A stretch of 64,000 bases of DNA, from assembly GCA_963972195.1 (NCBI GenBank), contig CAXATH010000011.1:1-64000 (forward strand), written 5' to 3'. Both the position numbers and the translations under genes were made by a program. This document shows, piece by piece, positions 17,422 through 24,696 of this stretch. The DNA comes from Litorimonas sp963972195. Its GTDB lineage: Bacteria; Pseudomonadota; Alphaproteobacteria; Caulobacterales; Maricaulaceae. The notes under the pieces were generated by a model. It saw only the letters and a program-made list of their open reading frames with translations, was not told the DNA's origin and ran no database searches. Within the stretch, counting starts at the first letter, position 1, and the number at the start of each line of letters is the position of its first letter.

Positions 17422-17831
17422 TTCCGGCGCCTCAGAATTTCTACGCCCGCCACTTCCGCCTTGAGCAAAGCCTGTGGCTTGGAAATTCGTACCGCGCAGC
17501 TTTGCACCCTCGGATCGTAACCGAGAGCCCAGTCGGCAATCCGCTCTGCCAAAGTTTCGACGAGTTGAACATGTGCTTCCAATGCAATCTCTTCGGCTTT
17601 TTCGGCCACGACACCATAATCGAGAGTTTCATGAAGGCGGTCATCCTTTGGTGCCTCCATGCCTGTCATATCCAGCTCAATATCCAGAATGATGGGCTGA
17701 GTGGCTTCATATTCATGCGGATGAACGCCAATAGACGCCAGAATTTGCAAACCGCGAACAAATATACGCGTGGTAGGCTGCACGGCCTGTCTGTCGCGAA
17801 GGCGACGGTAAATAGAGGAAGACTTCAACAT
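17418..17831 (-). CDS. folB: Dihydroneopterin aldolase
   Basis: Folate pathway enzyme converting dihydroneopterin to 6-hydroxymethyl-dihydropterin plus glycolaldehyde; may also epimerise. 137 residues from the ATG at 17831 (one base after the SDR stop); the frame continues to a GTG at 17843 inside the SDR gene, but the ATG is simpler. The family pattern is seen: RIFVRGLQILASIGVHPHE at the start, LDYGVV, then VQLVETLAERIADWAL with the catalytic-region Glu, and RISKPQALLKAEVAGVEI near the end. It sits between a pteridine-reductase-like SDR and DUF2237. Confidence 0.9.
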   Translation of the reverse strand: MLKSSSIYRRLRDRQAVQPTTRIFVRGLQILASIGVHPHEYEATQPIILDIELDMTGMEAPKDDRLHETLDYGVVAEKAEEIALEAHVQLVETLAERIADWALGYDPRVQSCAVRISKPQALLKAEVAGVEILRRRK

Positions 17832-17832
17832 T

Positions 17833-18591
17833 TCAATCCTCACCTATCATCATATCCGGTGTTTCCCAGCGTAAATGTTGTCCGCTATCCACGGCAAGAA
17901 ACTGCCCCGTCACGGATCGGGCTTCGAGCAAATAGCGCGCCGCCTGTAACAATGTCTCCGGCGGGGAGCCATGTCCGAGTAAGGTTTCTGACGCTTCCTT
18001 TTCAAATTCTTCTTCGGTCTGGCCGCTATTTTTCAAAGTCGGCCCCGGCCCTATGGCGTTCACTCTTACTTTTGGCGCAAAAGCCTGTGCCATTGTCGTT
18101 GTCGCCCAATGTAGAGACGCCTTGGACAAGGTGTAGGTAAAGAATTTGGGGTTAGGTTTGAGAACGCGTTGATCAATCAGATTAATGATGGCACTGCCAA
18201 CTTCTGCTTGATCCGCAAAATGTTGGGACAAAATGAGGGGCGCACGCAGATTTGCGTCCATGTGAAAATCAAAAGTCGCGCGGGAAAAGTCGTCGGCGCT
18301 ATCGTTTTCAAAAGTCGACGCATTGTTAATGAGGGCCGTAATTGCGCTCCCCGCCGCCTCTGCTGCTCTCTCAATCAAAGTGTCGCATTCCTGCGTCACC
18401 GACAGATTTCCCTGTACCGTAATGGCTTGCCCGCCGGCCTCCTTTATCTCGGCCGCGAGGCTATCCGCTTTTTCAGCGCTTCGGAAATAATGGATAATGA
18501 CGGTCCAACCATCCTCGGCCAAACCTCTGGCTAAAGCGGCCCCAACTCTTGCGGCGCCGCCGGTTATGAGAACCGTTTTACGCATCATCAT
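17833..18591 (-). CDS. SDR oxidoreductase, pteridine-reductase/FolM-like
   Basis: Short-chain dehydrogenase of 252 residues. The cofactor loop TGGAARVG is at residues 10-17 and the catalytic Tyr153/Lys157 pair lies in FFTYTLSKASL; NNAST (89-93) and NPGP-type AIGPGPTL (~180) are as expected. The INLIDQRVLKPNPKFFTYTLSK stretch resembles pteridine reductases and dihydromonapterin reductase (FolM), which would reduce a dihydropterin to a tetrahydropterin with NADPH. Sitting between a QueD-like protein and FolB supports a pterin role but not the exact substrate. Three consecutive ATG codons start the frame; the first overlaps queD by 14 bases. Confidence 0.8.
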   Translation of the reverse strand: MMMRKTVLITGGAARVGAALARGLAEDGWTVIIHYFRSAEKADSLAAEIKEAGGQAITVQGNLSVTQECDTLIERAAEAAGSAITALINNASTFENDSADDFSRATFDFHMDANLRAPLILSQHFADQAEVGSAIINLIDQRVLKPNPKFFTYTLSKASLHWATTTMAQAFAPKVRVNAIGPGPTLKNSGQTEEEFEKEASETLLGHGSPPETLLQAARYLLEARSVTGQFLAVDSGQHLRWETPDMMIGED

Positions 18592-18958
18592 TCACGACGT
18601 ACCGCGCCCGTTCCCCGCAGGAGGGGCGCCCGACTTCAACGCAGACGAGCCCGCCAAGCTTTGGAGCCAAACGGTCGTAAATCCACATGGCTATCTGTTC
18701 GAGAGCAGGCTGCTCTAACCCTTCAACCTCATTAAGGAGGCTGTGATCAAGCGGCTCTACGACTTCTTTGACGATGGTTTCAATTTTCCAGAGGTCGCGA
18801 ATCCAGCCCTTATCGGATTGAGGGTCGCCGCGCAGGACGACTTTGCCGTAAAAGCTGTGGCCGTGAATATGTTTGAACAGGTCATTGGCGTCCGGATGGC
18901 CGAAGTAATGGGCGGCTTCGAACTGGAAGTCTTTTTCGATTTCAAGATATGCGCTCAT
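18578..18958 (-). CDS. QueD/PTPS-fold protein lacking the catalytic Cys
   Basis: A 126-residue member of the 6-pyruvoyl-tetrahydropterin synthase/QueD family, tunnelling fold. The zinc ligands H17, H32 and H34 (HGH) and the D71-H72 pair are present. The position of the catalytic Cys (E. coli QueD C27, four before the HGH) is F28, and the pterin-anchoring Glu (E. coli E110) is R111 in GRPS. It is therefore unlikely to do the standard 6-carboxy-tetrahydropterin reaction unaided. Its neighbours are a FolM-like SDR and FolB rather than queC/queE, which lie at 44 kb. A subgroup of Cys-less paralogues exists in alphaproteobacteria; its activity is not known to me. Confidence 0.8.
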   Translation of the reverse strand: MSAYLEIEKDFQFEAAHYFGHPDANDLFKHIHGHSFYGKVVLRGDPQSDKGWIRDLWKIETIVKEVVEPLDHSLLNEVEGLEQPALEQIAMWIYDRLAPKLGGLVCVEVGRPSCGERARYVVNDDA

Positions 18959-18981
18959 AAGTGAGTCCAGACCTTAGCCGC

Positions 18982-19950
18982 TTAGATCATGCTTCTGGCA
19001 ATGGCCAAAAGATAAAGAATATAGGCGGCTGTAAAAATGAAGCCTGTTTTTCGTCCAATCGGTTTACGCGTCAGAACAAAGGCAACGAGGGCAAAAGTGG
19101 CGGCCAGCATAACCCACATGTCAAAGACAAACAGATTCCGCTCTACCAAGACCTCACCCGACATCGCCGCCGCCCCGGTTACGGCCAAGGAGTTGAAAAT
19201 ATTGGAGCCCAGGACGTTGCCGAGCGCGACTTCTGAATGTCCCCGGTACGAGGCGATAACTACGGTCGCGATTTCCGGGAGCGACGTCCCTATTGCCACA
19301 ATGGTCAGCCCGACAATTGTTTCAGAGACATTAAACCCGAAAGCAATTTCCTGGGCGTTCTCGACGATTAACCACCCGCCTAGCACCAAACCGATGAGGC
19401 CAAAAAAGACCCAGGCGAGAGACACAAAAAGATTGACCGGCAAACCGCCCTGCCCCTCATCAAGTTCTGCCATTTCTTCGAGAATTGGATCATTTGCGCC
19501 CGCCCTGGCCAGGGTGAACATCCAGACGAGATAGACCAAAATTCCCGTAAACAGCAGAGCGCCTTGCCAAAAAATGAGCGGGTTATGGATGAACGCCAAG
19601 GCCACCAGCACCACGGTGGATAGCAGACAGAACAAACTATTCCGGGCGACCCCACTGACATTTGTCGGGATCGCCATAATGATGGCCGGGAGGCCCAAGG
19701 CCAAAAGAATATTCGCGATATTCGACCCGATGACATTGCCCACGGCTAGCGTTCCGACGCCGTCAAGAACGGCCTGTACGCTTACAACCATTTCCGGCGC
19801 TGACGTCCCGAAAGCCACTATAGTTAAGCCGACAATCAGAGACGGAACGCCCCAATGCCGAGCGAGCGCCGCCGCGCCACGCACCATAAAGTCACCTGCC
19901 ACAAGCAGGACGACAATGCCTAGCAGTAATAATCCGAAGGCAAGAAACAT
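18982..19950 (-). CDS. Calcium/sodium antiporter family protein (YrbG-like)
   Basis: A 322-residue inner-membrane antiporter of the CaCA (Ca2+/cation antiporter) superfamily with about ten helices. The two inverted alpha repeats carry GTSAPE (~residues 48-53) followed by GSNIANI (~74-80), and GTSLPE (~206) followed by GSNIFN (~232), i.e. the Glu and Asn that coordinate Ca2+ and Na+. It also has an acidic segment near the middle (EEMAELDEG). It likely exports Ca2+ in exchange for Na+ or H+. It is 23 bases upstream of the QueD-like gene and 22 bases downstream of a small membrane gene. Confidence 0.9.
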   Translation of the reverse strand: MFLAFGLLLLGIVVLLVAGDFMVRGAAALARHWGVPSLIVGLTIVAFGTSAPEMVVSVQAVLDGVGTLAVGNVIGSNIANILLALGLPAIIMAIPTNVSGVARNSLFCLLSTVVLVALAFIHNPLIFWQGALLFTGILVYLVWMFTLARAGANDPILEEMAELDEGQGGLPVNLFVSLAWVFFGLIGLVLGGWLIVENAQEIAFGFNVSETIVGLTIVAIGTSLPEIATVVIASYRGHSEVALGNVLGSNIFNSLAVTGAAAMSGEVLVERNLFVFDMWVMLAATFALVAFVLTRKPIGRKTGFIFTAAYILYLLAIARSMI

Positions 19951-19972
19951 AGCTTAGGACATGGTTTCAGGT

Positions 19973-20104
19973 TTAATCGAAACGTTTGTAGTCAAGAAAA
20001 TTTAGAGCGCCAAAAACAATAATGACGAGACCAAAGGCAAACAATGCCGGATCCATGGTGAACAGACCAAAAACGCTGATCCCGGCTTGGATAAGTGAAA
20101 ACAT
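19973..20104 (-). CDS. Small single-span membrane protein, 43 residues
   Basis: Short frame with ATG at 20104 and TAA at 19973-19975 directly upstream of the antiporter gene and in the same orientation. The product starts MFSLIQAGISVF, has one long hydrophobic segment (residues ~3-36) and ends with a short charged tail (DYKRFD). A weak purine-rich site precedes the ATG. Too short for strong family evidence; a small accessory subunit or a fortuitous frame are both possible. I do not recognise it. Confidence 0.4.
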   Translation of the reverse strand: MFSLIQAGISVFGLFTMDPALFAFGLVIIVFGALNFLDYKRFD

Positions 20105-20233
20105 AAATACCGTCCCAAAATATGAGCGAACTGCGCCGCAGCCACCCGTCTAAACATTAGGTGGGTCTATAAACGCCTTAAACACAAATGCCAACTACGC
20201 TATAGAGACATTACAGTAAAAGAGGAGTGAGTC

Positions 20234-20605
20234 ATGGCAAAGGTTTTAGGGGTCGGCGGCGTATTTTTGCGGTGCAAGGACGTGGAAGCCTATCGGGCGT
20301 GGTGGGCGAAGTTTATGGGGCTCGACATAACCGATTGGGGGACCTTTGAATGGGAACGCGAACCTAGTTCACGATCAATGCTGAGTCCATTTTCTAACGA
20401 TTCGGATTATTTTTCGCCTTCCTCGGAGCGGGCTATGATAAACCTTCAAGTTGAAGATGTTTCGACTTTGGTGGCTCAAGCAAAAAATGGAGGCGCAACG
20501 ATAGTTGGCGAAATTGAACAGACCGAATATGGCACTTTTGGCTGGTTTATTGACCCTGAAGGCTTCAAGATAGAGCTTTGGGAAGCGCCTTCTGCGGCTC
20601 CGTAA
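20234..20605 (+). CDS. VOC-superfamily (glyoxalase-like) protein
   Basis: A 123-residue single-module protein of the vicinal oxygen chelate fold: an N-terminal beta-alpha unit (GGVFLRCKDVEAYRAWWAKFMGLD), a middle strand with MINLQVEDV and the closing FGWFIDPEGFKIELWEAP with the C-terminal Glu that binds metal in many family members. The equivalent first ligand is unclear. Probable role as a small dioxygenase- or lyase-like enzyme or ligand-binding protein, substrate unknown. A strong AGGAG ribosome-binding site lies before the ATG. Kbp follows 15 bases later. Confidence 0.8.
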   Translation: MAKVLGVGGVFLRCKDVEAYRAWWAKFMGLDITDWGTFEWEREPSSRSMLSPFSNDSDYFSPSSERAMINLQVEDVSTLVAQAKNGGATIVGEIEQTEYGTFGWFIDPEGFKIELWEAPSAAP

Positions 20606-20620
20606 ACTAAAGGACACACT

Positions 20621-21082
20621 ATGTTTGGAACCATTCCATTTGTAAAAGCCGCCGGTAAGGGGCTTGGCAAGTTATTTGGCAAAGATAAAAAAGAAACGGA
20701 AGAAGCCTTGAAAAAGGAGGTCGACAATCACGGTCTGGATAGCACCGGAATGGATATTCACCTTGGCGAGGACGGCACAGTCGACATAAAAGGCGAAGCC
20801 GTCAGTCAGGAAATGAAAGAAAAAATCATTCTTGCGGTCGGAAATGTTGAAGGCATAGGCGGGGTAAAAGATGAAGCAACCGCTAAGATAAAAGGCCGCG
20901 AGTCACAGTTTCATACGGTTGTTAGCGGCGACACCCTTTCCGCGATTTCAAAGAAATATTACGGAACATGGAAATTGTATCCAGAAATCTTTGAAGCAAA
21001 CAAACCGATGCTGTCTGATCCGGATAAAATTTACCCGGGTCAAGTTCTGCGCATTCCTTCACTCAACACTGCCAGTTCCTGA
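20621..21082 (+). CDS. kbp: Potassium-binding protein, BON plus LysM
   Basis: A 153-residue cytoplasmic protein that matches Kbp (YgaU) of E. coli along its length: an N-terminal region (FVKAAGKGLGKLF) and BON domain (residues ~30-90) with VSQEMKEKIILAVGNVEGI, then a LysM domain (residues ~96-147) with SQFHTVVSGDTLSAISKKYY and KIYPGQVLRIP. Kbp binds K+ and helps cells grow at high potassium. No signal peptide is seen, in keeping with a cytosolic K+ sensor. The AAGGA site and 15-base gap link it to the VOC gene. A bidirectional hairpin follows. Confidence 0.9.
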   Translation: MFGTIPFVKAAGKGLGKLFGKDKKETEEALKKEVDNHGLDSTGMDIHLGEDGTVDIKGEAVSQEMKEKIILAVGNVEGIGGVKDEATAKIKGRESQFHTVVSGDTLSAISKKYYGTWKLYPEIFEANKPMLSDPDKIYPGQVLRIPSLNTASS

Positions 21083-21106
21083 GAACAATTTCGGATCATA
21101 AATAAA

Positions 21107-21137
21107 AAAGCGGGCCCGTTTAAAGAAGGCCCGCTTT
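21107..21137. terminator. Bidirectional intrinsic terminator after kbp
   Basis: AAAGCGGGCC (21107-21116) pairs with GGCCCGCTTT (21128-21137) around an 11-base loop. The T-run is stronger on the minus strand (TTTTTTATTTATG reading leftward) than on the plus strand, where only CTTT follows. This implies either weak termination of kbp or termination of a leftward transcript starting in the adjacent non-coding region. Confidence 0.8.
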
Positions 21138-21595
21138 AAAAATAAGTCTCCGCCATTGCGCGAAACGGAAACTTCCACACCTGTGACAACAAACAGGGTC
21201 GCGGGACACCGCAAACCCTGTTTGCCTGGATATATCAAGCCCACATAATATCCATATTCAAGACTGCGTTTACACACAAAGCGTACCCCAAATATCCGTT
21301 TTCACGAACAAGCCTTGGCGATGTTTGCTCCTACCTATTGGAGTAAGGTCAGGACGCCCCACAAAAATCACATCAGACAAGTTTGGCGAATCTTTATGCC
21401 AGTCTTGTGTAGGCTCGAGCTAAAAAAAAGCTTTTGCCTACAATCAATGAGTTGCTGATTTCAGACAGAAAAGTCCTGTTGGATGCCTGATATTTTTCTT
21501 AGGTATTTCTTAGGTTGCACATTTTCGCCATATTTTGTATCAGGTTGTAGGTTATATGAAATGAAACCCACACTAATTAATTCAACTTGTGCGAA
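21138..21595. other. Non-coding gap with stacked stem-loops
   Basis: No supported reading frame. It contains a 9-bp stem AAGTCTCCG/CGGAAACTT (21144-21174, one G-U), and a compound hairpin with a 10-bp perfect stem CAAACAGGGT/ACCCTGTTTG (21190-21199/21215-21224) capped by GCGG/CCGC (21201-21204/21209-21212). Both lie next to a terminator whose T-run reads leftward. Near the right end the direct repeat TTTCTTAGGT (twice, about 21495-21515) lies in the promoter region of the CadC-like gene. A minus-strand small RNA is the most likely explanation for the hairpins. Confidence 0.5.
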
Positions 21596-23329
21596 ATGCG
21601 GCTTTCCATGAAAACGGCAAAGATAGGTCGGGCGCGAATTGACTTTGAAGCGCTCACTGTTGAGGGATTAAAAAATCGCACTTCGGTCGAGCCCAAAGTG
21701 ATGAAACTTCTTTCCGTTCTGGCCGCACAGCCGGGAACGGTATTTACAAGAGAAGAGCTAATCGTCGCGGTTTGGGGCGTAGAATATGGAGGAGATGAGC
21801 GCCTGTCTCGCGCCATATCCTTGCTTCGCAAAGCACTCGGTGATGAAAAGGGTAAGCGCCAATATATCGAAACGATTTCGAGGCGCGGCTATCGTTTAAT
21901 TGCCTCTGTCGAAGACACCACAGAATCCAGCCTTCCAATTGGAGTGAAAGTCCCCAGTGAACCCCCTCCGGTCGCTCCCCCAGTCCGCGATCACGAAGCT
22001 ACTCCGCAGAATGACACTGAACAAAACCTCTCCGCTTTGAAATCAGTTCGAGGCTTTTTCCAGAAACAAAAAAAAATGGCTTGGCTCGGAGCGGGCGCGG
22101 CTACGGCGACCACTGCGTTTCTTGTTATGGGTATTCAGGCGTCGAAACCGCAAAACCTGCCTGTAAACGAAGGTATGCGACAAGGCCTCCACAATATTCA
22201 ATATTTTTCTCATCCCGGCGCTATCGACGGGGCGCAAGAGTTGTTTTCAAATATTTTAGCTAAGAATGAACAACACGCCGGAGCCAGCGCAGGTCTCGCC
22301 CTCTCTCTCATGCGGGAATATACTTCCGAAGAATCCGACCCGGCTTTGTTGAAGCAAGCCGAAGGCGCCGCCCGCCAGTCTTTGGAGTATAACGATCAGC
22401 TCGCCTTGGGCCACATTGCTATGGGGTGGGTTAAAGAGTTTCAGGGAGACTTCGACGAAGCGCTTAATCATCTGAATAAAGCTGACATTCTGGACCCGAA
22501 TAATGCCCTTACCCTCGAAAGCAGATTTCGAATTTCCGGTCAAAGAGGAGATTTCAAGGGCGCGGAAGATATCCTCAACCAAGGAATAGCCCTGTATTCA
22601 GACGATCCGATATTTCCAAGTTACGCGGCCGATATGTATACCTATCTGGATAGACTTGATGAAGCCGAGACAATGGCGCGGAAATCCATTTCTCTCGATC
22701 CTGAAAACTCCCGCAGTTATTCTCAACTGGCCCAGATACTCCACCGGCAAGATCATACTGTAGAAGCGATTAAAGTTTTGCAGGATGGCTTAAAAATTCA
22801 TCAGAATGCATCCCTTTACAATAACCTCGGCACCTATTTGTTTTTCCAAGGTCAGTATGAAATGTCGGCGGGCGCGTTTGAAAAAACTTTAGAGCTTGAT
22901 GGCAATTCGCACTTTCCTCTCTATTGGGCCAATCTCGGTGATGCCTATCGCTGGGTCCCCGGAAAGGAAAAAGAATCGCGGCAAGCCTATTTGAGAGCCC
23001 TGCAACTCTGGGAATCTGAACTGGAAGTGTCACCGGAAGACTTTAACACTCAAAGCAGAATGGCGCTCTACAACGCTAAGCTTGGTCATGTTTCCGAAGC
23101 CTCGGACTTTCTGAGAAAGCTGGCCGGAAAAGACAATCTTAACTCTATTTATTATTATCGAGCTATGGCGACAGCCGAGATTATTGGTGACAGATCACTT
23201 GCGCTCTCAATGCTCGAGAAATCCCTCAAGGCCGGGTATCAGAAAACTGAGATAGAAAATGATCCGGAATTGAGCCAATTGCGGGAAGACTCCGCCTATC
23301 ACATCACACTCGTCAGTCTGGAAGAGTAA
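21596..23329 (+). CDS. CadC-like transmembrane regulator with TPR domain
   Basis: 577 residues. The N-terminal ~100 residues are an OmpR-type winged-helix DNA-binding domain (LSVLAAQPGTVFTREELIVAVWG, then SRAISLLRKALGD and ISRRGYRLIA). After a Pro-rich linker, one membrane helix (residues ~168-185) leads to an extracytoplasmic part with about nine tetratricopeptide repeats (residues ~235-560, with repeated LxxxN/LDPxN spacing). Such proteins sense a signal outside and bind DNA from the membrane. The frame extends to a TTG at 21587; ATG starts at 21596 or 21608 are equally possible. No kinase partner is nearby. A small unknown gene follows. Confidence 0.8.
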   Translation: MRLSMKTAKIGRARIDFEALTVEGLKNRTSVEPKVMKLLSVLAAQPGTVFTREELIVAVWGVEYGGDERLSRAISLLRKALGDEKGKRQYIETISRRGYRLIASVEDTTESSLPIGVKVPSEPPPVAPPVRDHEATPQNDTEQNLSALKSVRGFFQKQKKMAWLGAGAATATTAFLVMGIQASKPQNLPVNEGMRQGLHNIQYFSHPGAIDGAQELFSNILAKNEQHAGASAGLALSLMREYTSEESDPALLKQAEGAARQSLEYNDQLALGHIAMGWVKEFQGDFDEALNHLNKADILDPNNALTLESRFRISGQRGDFKGAEDILNQGIALYSDDPIFPSYAADMYTYLDRLDEAETMARKSISLDPENSRSYSQLAQILHRQDHTVEAIKVLQDGLKIHQNASLYNNLGTYLFFQGQYEMSAGAFEKTLELDGNSHFPLYWANLGDAYRWVPGKEKESRQAYLRALQLWESELEVSPEDFNTQSRMALYNAKLGHVSEASDFLRKLAGKDNLNSIYYYRAMATAEIIGDRSLALSMLEKSLKAGYQKTEIENDPELSQLREDSAYHITLVSLEE

Positions 23330-23367
23330 TCCCGACTGTTTTTCTACCCACAAAGACGCAGGCTTAT

Positions 23368-23880
23368 ATGACTGATTACACTTTAGAACTCGAATTTGAC
23401 GTGAACCAGGTGACACGTAGTTTGCAATATAAATTTACGTCACCTGATGGCTCACCTGAAGTACCTCAAGGCGCCCTGGCCGGCACATATCACTTTTCTG
23501 CCGGGGATACACTCGGGTTCAAATTAACAGCTACAGGGAAAACCTCAGACGACATTGGCGTCTCTGTGACAGACTGCACAATAATTTCGATCGGGACGTC
23601 CAGCATTGGAAAGTTTGATTTATCCCCTTTTAGCAAAGAAAGCGCAGCCTCCAAAATTGACCATTGGGGGCCACCTTCCCCCAGCGAGACTGAACCGGGT
23701 CGAATGAAGGTGGTTATCGAAGGTGATATGACTTTGCCCATATTGGCAGAAAATGGACAATGGAAAATATCCGGCTATCTATCTGCCGGGCTTCGAATTG
23801 CAGGAAAGAGTTATAATCGCCTCTTTTATTTCGACCCCGAAGGATCAACAGGGAATGGCGGCGGGCATAGCTTCCCCTAA
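23368..23880 (+). CDS. Hypothetical protein, predicted beta-rich
   Basis: A 170-residue protein without signal peptide or membrane segment. It starts MTDYTLELEFDVNQVTR and ends with YFDPEGSTGNGGGHSFP; the body is strand-rich with Gly, Ser and Thr, and the conserved-looking ENGQWKISGYLS near residue 130. I do not recognise the family; a beta-sandwich of the AidA/PixA inclusion-body kind is a possibility by general shape. It lies 38 bases downstream of the CadC-like gene, suggesting co-expression or a regulator/target pair. The following 333 bases to the ubiK end hold a 6-bp inverted repeat TGTTAT/ATAACA (24034-24048) and the ubiK terminator, and no frame I can support. Confidence 0.6.
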   Translation: MTDYTLELEFDVNQVTRSLQYKFTSPDGSPEVPQGALAGTYHFSAGDTLGFKLTATGKTSDDIGVSVTDCTIISIGTSSIGKFDLSPFSKESAASKIDHWGPPSPSETEPGRMKVVIEGDMTLPILAENGQWKISGYLSAGLRIAGKSYNRLFYFDPEGSTGNGGGHSFP

Positions 23881-24124
23881 GTTTGCCTCCAAAAAAGACA
23901 GAGGCGGCGCTGTTTTCGGCGGTGCGGAGAGAGAGAACCGCGAAGTTACCGAAAAGAGCCACCGCCCTGCTGCGTGCCCTAATTTGCAAAGTCTCGGATG
24001 ACGGGGCGAATCAGGGGGGACGCACGCAAGTTTTGTTATAGAATAACACCGCTGAACGGAAACTGAACGAAGCTGTTGTCAGAGGTTCACCTTGGTGACA
24101 GCCCCGTAATGATGTGCCTCCAAG

Positions 24125-24150
24125 TAAAAAAGCCTCCGCAAGGGAGGCTT
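24125..24150 (-). terminator. Intrinsic terminator downstream of ubiK
   Basis: On the minus strand AAGCCTCC pairs with GGAGGCTT around a five-base loop and is followed by TTTTTT. It lies about 65 bases past the ubiK stop and faces that gene. Confidence 0.8.
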
Positions 24151-24213
24151 TCACTTCAAAATCATATCCGGATCGAAACCGATATTGGGGGCCATTGCGC
24201 CTCAAGACGATTT

Positions 24214-24573
24214 TTAGGATTTTCCTGAGGCTGTTTTCTTTGTTCCAGCCCTCGCCGTTGCTGACTTTTTCGCGGAACCGGATTTCGACGCAGAGACGGT
24301 TTTCTTGGTCGTCTTCTTGGCGGATGCTACCTTCGTGGCAGTGGGTTTCGCGCCTTTACCTTGTTTTAGCGCTTCAATTTCGGCGAGAGCCTTGTCCAAT
24401 CGCGCTTTCAGCACTTCGTGTTCATCTCGGCTGACCAAATCCATATCAGCAATGAACTTTTCAGCTTGAGATCGCGACATCGCTTTGACTTCGTCACCGA
24501 CGCCTTTAAGCGCGCCGGCCGCATTTGTCAGGAAATTTGAAATATCATCGAGGGGGCGGGATTTGCTTTGCAT
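24214..24573 (-). CDS. ubiK: UbiK-type accessory factor (BMFP domain)
   Basis: A 119-residue protein of the membrane fusogenic (BMFP/COG2960) family, which includes UbiK, an accessory factor of ubiquinone biosynthesis. Residues ~8-70 match: PLDDISNFLTNAAGALKGV, then VKAMSRSQAEKFIADMDLVSRDEHEVLKARL and a coiled coil. The last ~45 residues are an unusual Lys/Ala/Ser/Thr-rich tail, histone-H1-like in composition. The ATG at 24573 follows a GTG codon. It is divergent from lgt, an arrangement seen in many alphaproteobacteria. Assignment to ubiquinone synthesis rests on family membership. Confidence 0.75.
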   Translation of the reverse strand: MQSKSRPLDDISNFLTNAAGALKGVGDEVKAMSRSQAEKFIADMDLVSRDEHEVLKARLDKALAEIEALKQGKGAKPTATKVASAKKTTKKTVSASKSGSAKKSATARAGTKKTASGKS

Positions 24574-24696
24574 CACAATGGCCTTTTAAACGGAGTTTCG
24601 CTTTGATTCATAGATAGGGAAAGGTTACAGGATTTTCCAGATGTTAGAGTCCAAGTTAAAAGAAATATTTTGGACGCATTATTTGGCAGGGTTTGC

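Noticed and set aside
21059..21277. 72-residue minus-strand frame across the kbp terminator
   Set aside because: It runs through an intrinsic terminator and overlaps the end of kbp, with no ribosome-binding site or family match.
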